A stretch of DNA of 64,000 bases, from the NCBI GenBank assembly GCA_022760435.1, contig JALEFY010000029.1, positions 62,001-126,000 of the forward strand, written 5' to 3'. Every line of letters begins with the position of its first letter. The first letter of the stretch is position 1. Under the pieces are notes generated by a model. That model made no database searches, was not told the origin of the DNA, and was given only the letters and a program-made list of their open reading frames with translations. Below, in pieces: positions 26,212-35,310 of the stretch. This stretch comes from Neomegalonema sp. GTDB lineage: Bacteria; Pseudomonadota; Alphaproteobacteria; Rhodobacterales; Rhodobacteraceae. Made by a program: the position numbers and the translations under genes.

Positions 26212-26435
26212 GCAGGCACAACACCCCTGACGGTCTCTTTACAGCAACCAAAAGCCGCCGAACGCCCCTCCCGGCATTTCGTATCGCATTTGACGCTTTG
26301 GAGTTAAAGGGAGAAGTCAAGAGCAATAAGACGCTGCGTCGAAATTCACACTGTCATGCCCAGCCCCCGCGCCGAGCGAGAGCTCTTGGGCGCCATCGAC
26401 GGGCGACGCTCTCATCGCGACATGAAGGGAAAATC

Positions 26436-26510
26436 TGGCTGGGGCGGCTGGATTCGAACCAGCGCATGGCGGTACCAAAAACCGCTGCCTTACCGCTTGG
26501 CTACGCCCCA
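26436..26510 (-). tRNA. tRNA-Gln (anticodon UUG)
   Basis: Acceptor arms TGGGGCG and CGCCCCA pair over 7 bp. The anticodon stem is GCGGT/ACCGC with loop TTTTGGT, giving anticodon TTG. The T arm is CTGGTTCGAATCCAG. Discriminator G and CCA are encoded (26436-26439). Confidence 0.95.
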
Positions 26511-26523
26511 ATGCAGAGCCGGT

Positions 26524-26552
26524 CTGATACTCCATCCGATCAGGCTATGCAA
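26524..26552 (-). promoter_or_regulatory. Possible sigma-70 promoter of tRNA-Gln
   Basis: On the minus strand TTGCAT, a 17-base spacer and TATCAG lie 14 bases before the tRNA 5' end. Spacing fits, the hexamers are imperfect. Confidence 0.35.
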
Positions 26553-26644
26553 GCGCGAACAAGGATAATTATGCGTGGTTAATATCACGTCACCCCCACA
26601 CGCCGCTTGCATTGCCCTTTTGATCCGATTATCTACCGCCTGAT

Positions 26645-26721
26645 CGGAGTGTAGCTCAGCCTGGTAGAGCACTGTCTTCGGGAGGCAGGGGCCGGAGGTT
26701 CGAATCCTCTCACTCCGACCA
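26645..26721 (+). tRNA. tRNA-Pro (anticodon CGG)
   Basis: Acceptor CGGAGTG pairs with CACTCCG. The D arm is GCTC...GAGC, the anticodon stem CTGTC/GGCAG encloses TTCGGGA (anticodon CGG), and the T arm is CGGAGGTTCGAATCCTCT. CCA is encoded at 26719-26721. It is divergent from tRNA-Gln. Confidence 0.95.
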
Positions 26722-26748
26722 ATGCGGCCGTCCGCTCCCGATCCCCCC

Positions 26749-27636
26749 TCAGATCTCGCCCTTGATCCTGCGTATCACGCCGGAGAAGTCCATCCCGGCA
26801 TGGCCGTCCTTCGAGAGCGCGTCGTAGATTGCCTCGGCATCGCGGCCGAGCGGGGTTTCGAAACCGACAGCGCGCGCGGCTTCTTGCGAGAGCTTCAGAT
26901 CCTTCAGCATCATCGCCACCGCAAAACCCGGCTGATAGTCGCGATTGGCGGGCGAGGTCGCGACCGGGCCGGGTGCCGGGCAATAGGAGGTCATCGACCA
27001 GCACTGCCCAGAGGCCTTGGAAGAGATGTCGTAGAAGGTCTGCGCATCGAGCCCCAATTTCTCGGCCAGCGCGAAGGCTTCGGAGGTCGCGATCATCGAG
27101 ATGCCGAGCAGCATGTTATTGGCGATCTTGGCCGCCTGACCGTTGCCAACCCCGCCCGCATGCAGGATGTTCTTGCCCATCGCCGCCAGAACAGGCTGAG
27201 CGCGCGCGAAATCCGCCTCGCTGCCCCCCGCCATGAAGGTGAGAGTACCGGCTTCGGCCGCGGCAACGCCGCCCGAAACCGGGGCATCGACGAAGCTGAA
27301 ACCCGCCGCCGCCGCTTTCTCCCCCGCCTCGCGCGCATGGGTCACCGCGATGGTCGAGCAATCAACGAACAAAGCACCCGGCGCGGCATGAGCGGCCACC
27401 CCGTCCTCGCCAAAGCAGACCCGCAGCACATGCGGGCCCGCGGGCAGCATGGTGATGACGATCTGCGCCCCTTGCACGGCATCGGCGACCGAACTGGCCG
27501 CAGAGGCTCCCTGCTCGGCAACCCGAGCGACGGCGCCGGCATCGAGATCGAAGGCGCGCACGCCGTGGCCTGCCTTCACCAGATTGGCGGCCATATGCCC
27601 GCCCATATTGCCAAGGCCTATGAATGCGATCTGCAT
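26749..27636 (-). CDS. mmsB: 3-hydroxyisobutyrate dehydrogenase
   Basis: NAD-dependent oxidation of 3-hydroxyisobutyrate to methylmalonate semialdehyde in valine breakdown. The 295-residue beta-hydroxyacid dehydrogenase begins IAFIGLGNMGGHMAANL (Rossmann loop). It has the substrate motif VDAPVSGGVAAAEAGTL and the catalytic Lys in NGQAAKIANNM. GGGAGGAG precedes the ATG. It is last of the mmsA-ech-mmsB unit; its product is the substrate of MmsA. Confidence 0.95.
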   Translation of the reverse strand: MQIAFIGLGNMGGHMAANLVKAGHGVRAFDLDAGAVARVAEQGASAASSVADAVQGAQIVITMLPAGPHVLRVCFGEDGVAAHAAPGALFVDCSTIAVTHAREAGEKAAAAGFSFVDAPVSGGVAAAEAGTLTFMAGGSEADFARAQPVLAAMGKNILHAGGVGNGQAAKIANNMLLGISMIATSEAFALAEKLGLDAQTFYDISSKASGQCWSMTSYCPAPGPVATSPANRDYQPGFAVAMMLKDLKLSQEAARAVGFETPLGRDAEAIYDALSKDGHAGMDFSGVIRRIKGEI

Positions 27637-27665
27637 GACCGCTCCTCCCGTTTCTTATCTGCGGC

Positions 27666-28442
27666 TCAGCGGTCCTTGAAGGCCGCCTCGCGCTTTTCGA
27701 CAAAAGCCATCATGCCTTCGCTTTGATCTTCAGTCGCGAACAGGCCGTTGAACAGCCGCCGCTCGAAATGAACGCCCTCGGTGGTCGAAAGGTCCAGCGC
27801 GGTGGCCACCATCTCCTTGCAGGCGATGATCGCGGCCATACCGGATTTGGCGATGGTCTGCGCCGCCGCCATCGCTTCGTCCATCAGCGCATCATGCGGC
27901 ACCACGCGGCTGACGAGCCCGATCCGGTCGGCCTCCGCAGCCTCGATCATCCGCCCGGTGAGCACCAGGTCCATCGCCTTGGCCTTGCCGACCGCCTTGG
28001 TCAGACGCACAGAGCCGCCCATGCCAGGGCTCACGCCGAGCTTGATCTCCGGCTGGCCGAACTTCGCCTTGTCCGACGCGATGATGAGATCGCAGATCAT
28101 CGCGAGCTCGCAGCCACCGCCCAGAGCGAAACCGTTCACGGCGGCGATGATCGGCTTGCGCGCCGCCGCCACCCGGTCCCAGAGCACGAAATGATCGCCC
28201 AGATACATGTCAGCAAAGCTCTTGGACTGCATCTCGGCGATATCGGCACCGGCGGCAAAAGCACGTCCGGCGCCGGTGAGGATGGTGACCGCCAATGCGG
28301 GATCGCGGTCGATGCGGGCGATCAGGCCCGCAACCTCCTCCATCACCTGCGCATTGAGCGCGTTGAGCTTGTCGGGCCGGTTGAGGGTGATGATCGCCAC
28401 CCGGCCTTGGGTCTCATAGGTCAGGGTCTGAAAATCGCTCAT
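27666..28442 (-). CDS. Enoyl-CoA hydratase/crotonase family
   Basis: The 258-residue crotonase has oxyanion-hole residues in GRAFAAGADI and FALGGGCELAM. Both usual catalytic glutamates are present (GGGCEL and GQPEIKLG), so it should hydrate 2-enoyl-CoA. In this setting the likely substrate is methacrylyl-CoA of valine catabolism. The start at 28442 has GGGGTGAGG upstream and follows the mmsA stop by only a few bases. Confidence 0.9.
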   Translation of the reverse strand: MSDFQTLTYETQGRVAIITLNRPDKLNALNAQVMEEVAGLIARIDRDPALAVTILTGAGRAFAAGADIAEMQSKSFADMYLGDHFVLWDRVAAARKPIIAAVNGFALGGGCELAMICDLIIASDKAKFGQPEIKLGVSPGMGGSVRLTKAVGKAKAMDLVLTGRMIEAAEADRIGLVSRVVPHDALMDEAMAAAQTIAKSGMAAIIACKEMVATALDLSTTEGVHFERRLFNGLFATEDQSEGMMAFVEKREAAFKDR

Positions 28443-28446
28443 CGCC

Positions 28447-29943
28447 TCACCCCATCGTCGGAATGACAAAAGCCTGATCGCCGATATCGCCCTCGGGCCA
28501 GCGCTGGGTCACGGTCTTGATCTTGGTCCAGAACCGCACGCCCTCGGGCCCGTGCTGGTTGGTGTCACCAAAAGCAGAGCGCTTCCAGCCGCCGAAGGTG
28601 TGATAGGAGACCGGCACCGGGATCGGGACGTTGATCCCGACCATGCCGACATTCACCTTGGCGGCAAAGGCGCGCGCGGCGCGGCCATTGCTGGTGAACA
28701 GCGCCACGCCGTTGCCATACTGGTGATTGGTCGGATAGCTCACCGCCTCTTCCAGCGTTTCGGCGCGCACGATTTGCAGGACCGGGCCAAAGATCTCTTC
28801 GTCATAGGTCTTCATGCCGGGCTCGACGCGATCGAACAGCGACGGGCCGATGAAGAACCCATCCTCATGCCCCTGCATGACCAGACCGCGGCCATCGATC
28901 AGCAGATCGGCGCCTTCATTGACGCCCATCTCGATATAATTCTCGATCTTCGCCTTATGCGCGGCAGAGACCACCGGGCCGTAATGGGCATCCGGATCGG
29001 TCGAGGTTCCAACGCGCAGGTTGTTGATCTCCTCACTCATCCGCTCGATGAACGCATCGGCGGTGCGATCGCCGACCGGGACCGCGACCGGCAGCGCCAT
29101 GCAGCGCTCGCCAGCCGAGCCGAAGGCGGCACCGACAATGTCCTTGACCGCTTGATCCATATTGGCATCGGGCAGGATGATGCCGTGGTTCTTCGCCCCG
29201 CCCATCGCCTGCACGCGTTTGCCATGCGCAGTGCCGGTCGAGTAGACATATTGCGCGATATCCGACGAGCCCACGAAGCTCACGCCGCGGATCTCAGGAT
29301 GGGTGAGGATCGCATCGACCGCGACCTTGTCGCCATGCACGACATTGAGCACACCGGGAGGGCCACCGGCCTCCATGAACAGCTCCGCGAGCCGGACGGG
29401 AACCGAAGGATCCTTCTCCGAGGGCTTGAGCACGAAGGTATTGCCGCAGGCGATGGCCACCGCGAACATCCACATCGGGATCATCGCCGGGAAGTTGAAC
29501 GGCGTGATACCCGCCCCGACGCCGATCGGCTGGCGCATCGAGTAGACATCAATGCCGGGGCCCGCGCCTTCGGTATACTCGCCCTTCTGCAGATGCGGGA
29601 TGCCGCAGGCGAACTCGACCACATCGAGCCCGCGCTGCACATCGCCGCGCGAATCGGCAACCACCTTGCCATGTTCGGAGGACAAGAGCTCGGCGAGCTC
29701 GTCCATATGCTTTTCGACCAGCGCCTTGAAGGCGAACATGACCCGCGCCCGGCGCTGCGGGTTGGTGGCGGACCAGGCCGGGAAAGCGCGCGCCGCGGCT
29801 TCGACCGCGCGGTTCACATCCTCGGTGCTGGCAAGCGCGACTTGCGCCTGAACCTGACCCGTGTTGGGATCGAAGACGTCGCCGAAACGACCTGAATCGC
29901 CGGGCACCAGCGCCCCATCGATAAAGTGGGAAATCGTGCGCAT
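28447..29943 (-). CDS. mmsA: CoA-acylating methylmalonate-semialdehyde dehydrogenase
   Basis: Converts methylmalonate semialdehyde (and malonate semialdehyde) to propionyl-CoA (acetyl-CoA). The 498-residue aldehyde dehydrogenase has MmsA-specific YSMRQPIGVGAGITPFNFPAM in the cofactor region (longest run cited in part). The catalytic Cys is in GSAGERCMALPVAV, and NHGIILPDAN is also present. It is the first gene of the valine unit, divergent from a LysR regulator. Confidence 0.95.
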   Translation of the reverse strand: MRTISHFIDGALVPGDSGRFGDVFDPNTGQVQAQVALASTEDVNRAVEAAARAFPAWSATNPQRRARVMFAFKALVEKHMDELAELLSSEHGKVVADSRGDVQRGLDVVEFACGIPHLQKGEYTEGAGPGIDVYSMRQPIGVGAGITPFNFPAMIPMWMFAVAIACGNTFVLKPSEKDPSVPVRLAELFMEAGGPPGVLNVVHGDKVAVDAILTHPEIRGVSFVGSSDIAQYVYSTGTAHGKRVQAMGGAKNHGIILPDANMDQAVKDIVGAAFGSAGERCMALPVAVPVGDRTADAFIERMSEEINNLRVGTSTDPDAHYGPVVSAAHKAKIENYIEMGVNEGADLLIDGRGLVMQGHEDGFFIGPSLFDRVEPGMKTYDEEIFGPVLQIVRAETLEEAVSYPTNHQYGNGVALFTSNGRAARAFAAKVNVGMVGINVPIPVPVSYHTFGGWKRSAFGDTNQHGPEGVRFWTKIKTVTQRWPEGDIGDQAFVIPTMG

Positions 29944-29989
29944 GCCATTTCACTCCCTGATTTTGTTGCTTATTCCGAAAGGCTATCAC

Positions 29990-30015
29990 TTGCGATTTAG
30001 CAGATAAAGACGCAA
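29990..30015. promoter_or_regulatory. Candidate LysR operator
   Basis: TTGCG at 29990-29994 and CGCAA at 30011-30015 form an interrupted inverted repeat in the 122-bp region between mmsA and its divergent LysR gene. Position is right for autoregulation; the half-sites are short. Confidence 0.35.
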
Positions 30016-30065
30016 ATTCGCAGCATCTCGCGGCAGTTTTGCCGACATGGAGCGAGGGATGGCCG

Positions 30066-30953
30066 ATGAATTGGGACGATCTGAGATTGCTCTTGCAGGT
30101 CAGCCGCAACCCGCGGCTCGAGGATGCAGCCGCGCGGCTTGGCCATGACGCCACCACGATCAGCCGTCGCCTGCGCCGTTTGGAGAAAAATCTCGGCGTG
30201 ACCCTTTTCGAGCGGACCCGGCGCGGGCATCTGCTCACATCCGAAGGGCAGGAGATTGCGCTGCGTGCCGAGAAGATCGAGCAATCGGCCCTCGAGATCG
30301 CCGCCTTTGCCGATGCTGGCGACCAGCTCGCCGCCGGACGCGTCCGCCTGGGCCTGACCGAAGGCTTGAGCAATGCGCTGATCGCCCCGCAGATCGGGCG
30401 CTTCTCGCAGATGCATCCGCTCATCGATCTCGATCTGATCGCGATGTCGGGTTTCGTCAGCGTCCCCAAGCGCGAGGCGGATATGTCGGTCATGCTCACC
30501 CGCCCACAAACCGGGCGCCTGAAGGTCCGCAAGCTGACCGACTACGTGCTCAACCTCTATGCCAGCCCGAGCTATCTCGCCAGCCACCCGCCGATCGAAC
30601 ATGCTGACGCGCTGAAGGAACACCGCCTGATCGGCTATGTCGATGACCTGATCTACTCGCCGCAATTGCGCTATTACGATGAGGTTCTGCCCGGCCTCGC
30701 CCTTGGCCTGTGCAGCCCGAGCATCGTTTGCCAGTATCAGATGACCCGCGCGGGCGCAGGCATCGCGATCCTGCCGCGCTTCATGGCACATGAGGACCCG
30801 GGCCTGGTGCCGCTGCTCCCCGAAACGGTGCGAGTAGAGCGCAGCTTCTGGCTGGTGATCCACGAAGACGTGCATCCGCTCGCGCGCATCCGGGCGATGA
30901 CCGATTTTCTGGTCGCATTGATGGCGGAAAAGCAATCGATCTTGATGGGGTGA
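30066..30953 (+). CDS. LysR-family transcriptional regulator (probable mms operon regulator)
   Basis: The 295-residue product has an N-terminal winged HTH (DAAARLGHDATTISRRLRRLEKNLGVTLFERT) and a periplasmic-binding-like effector domain. The start at 30066 (MNWDDLRLLLQV) is preceded by GAGGGATGG. LysR genes normally regulate the divergent neighbour, so control of mmsA-ech-mmsB by a valine-pathway metabolite is the natural inference. Confidence 0.9.
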   Translation: MNWDDLRLLLQVSRNPRLEDAAARLGHDATTISRRLRRLEKNLGVTLFERTRRGHLLTSEGQEIALRAEKIEQSALEIAAFADAGDQLAAGRVRLGLTEGLSNALIAPQIGRFSQMHPLIDLDLIAMSGFVSVPKREADMSVMLTRPQTGRLKVRKLTDYVLNLYASPSYLASHPPIEHADALKEHRLIGYVDDLIYSPQLRYYDEVLPGLALGLCSPSIVCQYQMTRAGAGIAILPRFMAHEDPGLVPLLPETVRVERSFWLVIHEDVHPLARIRAMTDFLVALMAEKQSILMG

Positions 30954-31029
30954 GGCTTGCCGGGCTCGACTTCGCCCCGCCGCATCGCTACCTACGCGAA
31001 ATCTGCTCGACAACGAAAAGGAACCGCCT

Positions 31030-32256
31030 GTGACCGGCAAGCGGGTGCTGCTCATCATCGGCGGCGGCATTGCCGCCTATAAATCGCTCGAACTGGTGCG
31101 CGAACTGACCAAGCGCGGCCACGCGGTGCGCTGCGTTATGACCAAGGCAGCGCAGGAGTTTGTTACCCCGCTCTCCTTCGCTTCGCTGTCGGGCGAGAAG
31201 GTGCATACCGAGCTGTTCGCGATGACCGATGAGGTCGAGATGGGCCATATCGAGCTGTCGCGCAGCGCCGATCTGGTTGTCGTGGCACCCGCAACGGCCG
31301 ATCTGATGGCGAAGATGGCGCAGGGATTGTGCAACGACCTCGCCTCCACCCTGCTGCTGGCCACCGACAAGCCGGTGATGATCGCACCGGCAATGAATGT
31401 GCGGATGTGGGAGCATCCTGCCACCCAGCGCAATCTCATCACCCTGCGCCATGACGGCGTGAGCGTGATCGGCCCGGACGAGGGCAGCATGGCGTGCGGC
31501 GAGTTTGGCCCCGGACGCATGGCCGAGCCGGTTGCGATTGCCGATGCGATCGAGGCGCATTTTGCCCAACGCAGCGGGCCGCTGGCGGGCAAGCGAGTGC
31601 TGGTGACCTCGGGCCCGACCCATGAGCCGATCGACCCGGTGCGCTACATCGCCAACCGCTCGAGCGGCAAGCAAGGCAGCGCGATCGCGCAAGCGCTGGC
31701 GCGGGCGGGCGCTGATGTCCAGTTCGTTACCGGCCCGGCGGAAGCGCCGAAGCCGGAGGGATGCGCGATCATCCCGGTGGAAACCGCCGCTCAGATGCAC
31801 GCAGCCGCGCTCGCGGCGCTTCCTTGCGATATCGCGATCTTTGCTGCGGCCGTAGCCGATTGGCGGGTTCAGAACGCGGCGCCGGGCAAGGTCAAGAAAG
31901 ATGGCTCCGGCAAGCCGCCGAGCCTCAAGCTCACCGAGAACCCGGACATCTTGCGCGAGATTTCCCAGCTCAAACCCGGCAAGCGCCCGGCGCTGGTGAT
32001 CGGCTTTGCCGCCGAGACCGATGAGGTGCTCGCCAATGCGACCGCCAAACGCATGCGCAAGGGCTGCGACTGGCTGGTGGCCAATGATGTCTCGCCCGCG
32101 ACCGGGATCATGGGCGGTGATCAGAACGAGGTCCATCTGCTCGGTGCGGGCGATCCCGAGCACTGGCCCCGCGCCAGCAAGGCGCAGATCGCCGAAAGGC
32201 TGGTCGCCCGGATCATCGACTGGGCGAAATCTTCAAACGAAAAGGCTGTATGCTGA
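31030..32256 (+). CDS. coaBC: Bifunctional phosphopantothenoylcysteine decarboxylase/phosphopantothenate-cysteine ligase
   Basis: Two steps of coenzyme A synthesis. The N-terminal flavoprotein CoaC domain contains GGGIAAYKSLEL, the catalytic-His motif MGHIELSRSADLVVVAPATAD, APAMNVRMW and SMACGEFGPGRM. The C-terminal CoaB domain shows TSGPTHEPIDPVRYIANRSSGKQG, with the Lys of NxSSGxxG. The 408-residue length is typical. Translation appears to start at GTG 31030 with AAGGAAC upstream. It overlaps dut by 7 bases, a frequent coaBC-dut pairing. Confidence 0.96.
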   Translation: MTGKRVLLIIGGGIAAYKSLELVRELTKRGHAVRCVMTKAAQEFVTPLSFASLSGEKVHTELFAMTDEVEMGHIELSRSADLVVVAPATADLMAKMAQGLCNDLASTLLLATDKPVMIAPAMNVRMWEHPATQRNLITLRHDGVSVIGPDEGSMACGEFGPGRMAEPVAIADAIEAHFAQRSGPLAGKRVLVTSGPTHEPIDPVRYIANRSSGKQGSAIAQALARAGADVQFVTGPAEAPKPEGCAIIPVETAAQMHAAALAALPCDIAIFAAAVADWRVQNAAPGKVKKDGSGKPPSLKLTENPDILREISQLKPGKRPALVIGFAAETDEVLANATAKRMRKGCDWLVANDVSPATGIMGGDQNEVHLLGAGDPEHWPRASKAQIAERLVARIIDWAKSSNEKAVC

Positions 32257-32705
32257 CCGAAATTCCGATTGCGATCAAAGTCTTGCCCCATGGGCTCGGT
32301 GTTCCATCCTATGGCAGCGCTGGCGCTGCCGGTGCCGATCTCGCCGCCGCCATTCAACAGCCCGTCGATATCGAGGCGGGCGAGCGGATGCTGGTGCCCA
32401 CCGGCATCGCCATCGCCCTGCCCGAAGGGTGGGAGGGGCAGGTGCGGCCACGCTCAGGGCTTGCGATCAAGCTGGGGCTGACCACGCTCAACACGCCGGG
32501 CACCATCGACTGGGATTATCGCGGCGAGATCAAGGTGATCTTGATCAATCACGGGCTCACCAAGGTGACCCTCAACCGCGGCGACCGGATTGCGCAGCTC
32601 GTCATCTGCCCGGTCGCGCGGGCAAAGTGGCAGGTCTCGAACGAGCTCGGCGACACCACACGCGGCCAGGGCGGGTTCGGCTCTACCGGGATCCGTGGCC
32701 AATGA
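32250..32705 (+). CDS. dut: dUTP diphosphatase
   Basis: Trimeric dUTPase. The motifs in order are YGSAGAAGADLAAA (I), RPRSGLAIK (II), TIDWDYRGEIKVIL (III), RGDRIAQLVI (IV) and the P-loop-like RGQGGFGSTG (V). The 151-residue length is standard. It overlaps both coaBC and moeB. Confidence 0.97.
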   Translation: MLTEIPIAIKVLPHGLGVPSYGSAGAAGADLAAAIQQPVDIEAGERMLVPTGIAIALPEGWEGQVRPRSGLAIKLGLTTLNTPGTIDWDYRGEIKVILINHGLTKVTLNRGDRIAQLVICPVARAKWQVSNELGDTTRGQGGFGSTGIRGQ

Positions 32706-33463
32706 GCCTTCGCCCCGAGCAGCTTGAGCGCTACGCCCGCCATATCATCTTGCGAGAGATCGGTGGGCCGGGGCAAAAGCGCTTGCTCGATGCCAAGGTA
32801 CTGGTGATCGGCGCTGGCGGGCTCGGCTCGCCCGTGCTGCTCTATCTGGCTGCTGCCGGGGTCGGCCAGATCAGCGTCATCGACGACGACACGGTGAGCC
32901 TGTCGAACCTGCAACGCCAGATCCTGTTTCGCAGCGCGGATGTCGAGGCGCCAAAGGTCGCGCGGGCCGCGGCGGCGCTCGCCGAACTCAACCCCGATTG
33001 CGTCGTGGAGACCGTGGCGGCACGGCTCACGGCTGAGAACGCCGCTTCGCTGGTGGCGAGGCATGACCTGGTGCTCGACGGATCGGACAATTTCGACACC
33101 CGACGGCTGGTCAATGCGAGCTGCGTCGCGGCGGCAAAACCGCTGGTGATGGGCGCGATCGGGCAGTGGGAGGGGCAGGTCTCGGTCCTCGACCCCGCGC
33201 GCGGCGGACCGTGCTACGCCTGCCTCTTTCCCGAAGATCCCGCGCCCGGCCTTGCGCCAAGCTGCGCCGAGGCCGGGGTGGTCGGGGCACTCGCCGGTGT
33301 GATCGGGTCGATGATGGCGCTCGAGGCGATCAAGATCATCACCCGAGCCGGGGAACCGGCGCGCGGGGCGCTCCTGCTCTATGACGGGCTCTATGCCGAG
33401 ACCCGGCGTATCGAGATCACCCGCGACCCCGCCTGCCCGATCTGTCAGAGTGCCGATCCGTAA
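32702..33463 (+). CDS. moeB: MoeB/ThiF/HesA-type adenylyltransferase
   Basis: E1-like enzyme that adenylates the C-terminal Gly-Gly of MoaD or ThiS. The 253-residue product shows RYARHIILREIGGPGQ, the nucleotide loop VLVIGAGGLGSPVL, IDDDTVSLSNLQRQ, LVLDGSDNFDTR and a C-terminal CPICQS half of a zinc site (partner cysteines in GPCYAC). It lacks a rhodanese domain. The ATG is coupled to the dut stop. MoaD at 18.9 kb is a plausible partner, though ThiS cannot be excluded. Confidence 0.88.
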   Translation: MSLRPEQLERYARHIILREIGGPGQKRLLDAKVLVIGAGGLGSPVLLYLAAAGVGQISVIDDDTVSLSNLQRQILFRSADVEAPKVARAAAALAELNPDCVVETVAARLTAENAASLVARHDLVLDGSDNFDTRRLVNASCVAAAKPLVMGAIGQWEGQVSVLDPARGGPCYACLFPEDPAPGLAPSCAEAGVVGALAGVIGSMMALEAIKIITRAGEPARGALLLYDGLYAETRRIEITRDPACPICQSADP

Positions 33464-33485
33464 TGCCGGACCGGCACCACCATCC

Positions 33486-34484
33486 CTAGAGCATGCTCGG
33501 CAAGACCCGATCCGGCGGCGTATGGCCATCCGCGAAGGTCTTGATGTTGATGATCACCTTTTCGCCCATCTCGATCCGGCTCTCGATCGTGGCGGACCCC
33601 ATATGCGGCAGCAGCACGACGTTATCGAGCTCCTTGAGCTTGGGGTTGATGACCGAGCCATGCTCGAACACATCAAGACCGGCGCCCGCCAACTCGCCAT
33701 TGCTGAGCATGCGCGCGAGGGCGTTCTCGTCGATCACCTCTCCGCGTGCGGTGTTCACCAGATAGGCCGTCGGCTTCATCAGCTTCAGGCGCCGCGCCGA
33801 CAGCAGGTGGTAAGTCGCGGGCGTGTGCGGGCAGTTGACCGAGACGATATCCATCCGCGCCAGCATCTGATCGAGGCTCTCCCAATAGGTGGCGCCGAAC
33901 TTGTCTTCGATCTCGGGACGCAGCCGCTTGCGGTTGTGATAGTGGATCTGAAGGCCAAAAGCTTGCGCGCGCCGGGCGACGGCCTGACCGATCCGCCCCA
34001 TGCCGATGATCCCGAGCCGCTTGCCGGTGATGCGATGGCCAAGCTGCGCCATCGGCGACCAACCTTGCCATTCGCCCGATTCCAGCACCTTCATCCCCGC
34101 TGCGATCCGCCGCGGAACCGCGAGGATCAGCGCCATGGTCATGTCGGCGGTGTCTTCGGTCAGAACACCCGGCGTGTTGGAGACCAGAATGCCGCGCTGG
34201 CGAGCGGTTTCGAGGTCGATATGATCGAAACCCGCCCCGAAATTGGCGATCAGCTTGACCTTTTCGCCGGCGGTCGAAAGCACCGACTGGTCGATGGTAT
34301 CCGTCAGCGTTGGCACCAGCACATCGGCGTCGCGCATCGCAGCAACCAACTGCTCCTTGGTCATCGGCTGGTCGGATAGGTTAAACTGAACGTCGAACAG
34401 CTCTTTCATCCGATCTTCAACGGCGTCTGGAAGTTTCCGGGTCACCACGACCTTCAAACGCTGTCTCGGCTCGCCTGCCGCCAT
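33486..34484 (-). CDS. D-2-hydroxyacid dehydrogenase (glyoxylate/hydroxypyruvate reductase-like)
   Basis: The 332-residue NAD(P)-dependent 2-hydroxyacid dehydrogenase shows IANFGAGFDHIDL, GKRLGIIGMGRIGQAVARRA (Rossmann), LVNTARGEVIDE with the catalytic Arg, and AGLDVFEHG with LLPHMGSAT containing the catalytic His. Sequence resembles GyaR/D-glycerate dehydrogenases rather than SerA (no ACT domain). The start at 34484 has AAAGGAACGG upstream. It is convergent with moeB, 22 bases away. Confidence 0.9.
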   Translation of the reverse strand: MAAGEPRQRLKVVVTRKLPDAVEDRMKELFDVQFNLSDQPMTKEQLVAAMRDADVLVPTLTDTIDQSVLSTAGEKVKLIANFGAGFDHIDLETARQRGILVSNTPGVLTEDTADMTMALILAVPRRIAAGMKVLESGEWQGWSPMAQLGHRITGKRLGIIGMGRIGQAVARRAQAFGLQIHYHNRKRLRPEIEDKFGATYWESLDQMLARMDIVSVNCPHTPATYHLLSARRLKLMKPTAYLVNTARGEVIDENALARMLSNGELAGAGLDVFEHGSVINPKLKELDNVVLLPHMGSATIESRIEMGEKVIINIKTFADGHTPPDRVLPSML

Positions 34485-34622
34485 GTCCGTTCCTTTCGTT
34501 GATGCGCCATTAACCGATTGATAACCGCGACCGCGCATTGCTTTGGTGACGGCCCTGTTCCAGCGCTCTGCATCCGCTCAATGCCTAGCATTGGATGCTG
34601 CCCCTGCGAAAGACTGAAATAG

Positions 34623-35174
34623 ATGAAAAGAGATAGAAAGTTGCGCAAACCCCCGCAAAATCGGGCGGATATTACGCGGCTTGGCAAGTTCGCCGCGCTG
34701 CTCTGCCTCGTATCACTCTTTCCGTTCGCCGCTGATGCGCAAGGCAGGCTCGGCCAGTCCACCGGCATGAGCTTGCCGCGCTATGCCAGCCTGAAAGCCG
34801 ATCTGGTGAATATGCGCCGCGGCCCCGGCACCGATTACGCGATCAAATGGCAGCTTACCCGCGCCAACCTGCCGGTCCAGATCGTCTCGGAATACGGGGC
34901 CTGGCGCAAGGTTGTGTTGCATGATGCCGAGACGGGGTGGATTCACAGCGTGATGCTCGGAGGTGAGCGTTTCGCCACCCCGATCGGCAAGGGAGCCGCC
35001 TTGCGCCCGGAACCTTCGCTGAAGGCCAGGCAGATCGCGCTCGCCAAACCCTCGGTCGCGTTGTCCCTGAAGCAATGCAGCCTCAATTGGTGCCTTGTCG
35101 AAGCCGGCTCCACCAGCGGATGGGCACGCAAGCAAGATCTGTGGGGCGTCGGCCCGGAAGATCAGTTCGAGTAG
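34623..35174 (+). CDS. Exported SH3-domain protein
   Basis: The 183-residue product has a basic N-terminus and a hydrophobic signal segment ending PFAADAQG (residues ~20-40). Two bacterial SH3 (SH3_4) units follow: YASLKADLVNMRRGPGTDYA and later GAALRPEPSLKARQIALAKP, each with W-rich ends. Such proteins usually bind peptidoglycan or other envelope targets; no enzymatic motif. It is divergent from the hydroxyacid dehydrogenase. Confidence 0.82.
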   Translation: MKRDRKLRKPPQNRADITRLGKFAALLCLVSLFPFAADAQGRLGQSTGMSLPRYASLKADLVNMRRGPGTDYAIKWQLTRANLPVQIVSEYGAWRKVVLHDAETGWIHSVMLGGERFATPIGKGAALRPEPSLKARQIALAKPSVALSLKQCSLNWCLVEAGSTSGWARKQDLWGVGPEDQFE

Positions 35175-35310
35175 CAAGCCCGCGCGAAATCGTCGCTTTT
35201 CACCACAATCCACGATGCACCCGCGCCATTGCACGACCGAAATTGCGGTGATAGGCAGGGCGCATGATTGAACGCATGGCAAACGCGCATCGCGGCCGTT
35301 TGGGATTGAG

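Noticed and set aside
24202-26307. A 701-codon open frame antisense to the OmpA gene
   Set aside because: Mirror of the real gene; no ribosome site and no recognisable motif.
26722-26748. Possible att site at the tRNA-Pro 3' end
   Set aside because: No integrase gene and no direct repeat of the tRNA end seen in the window.
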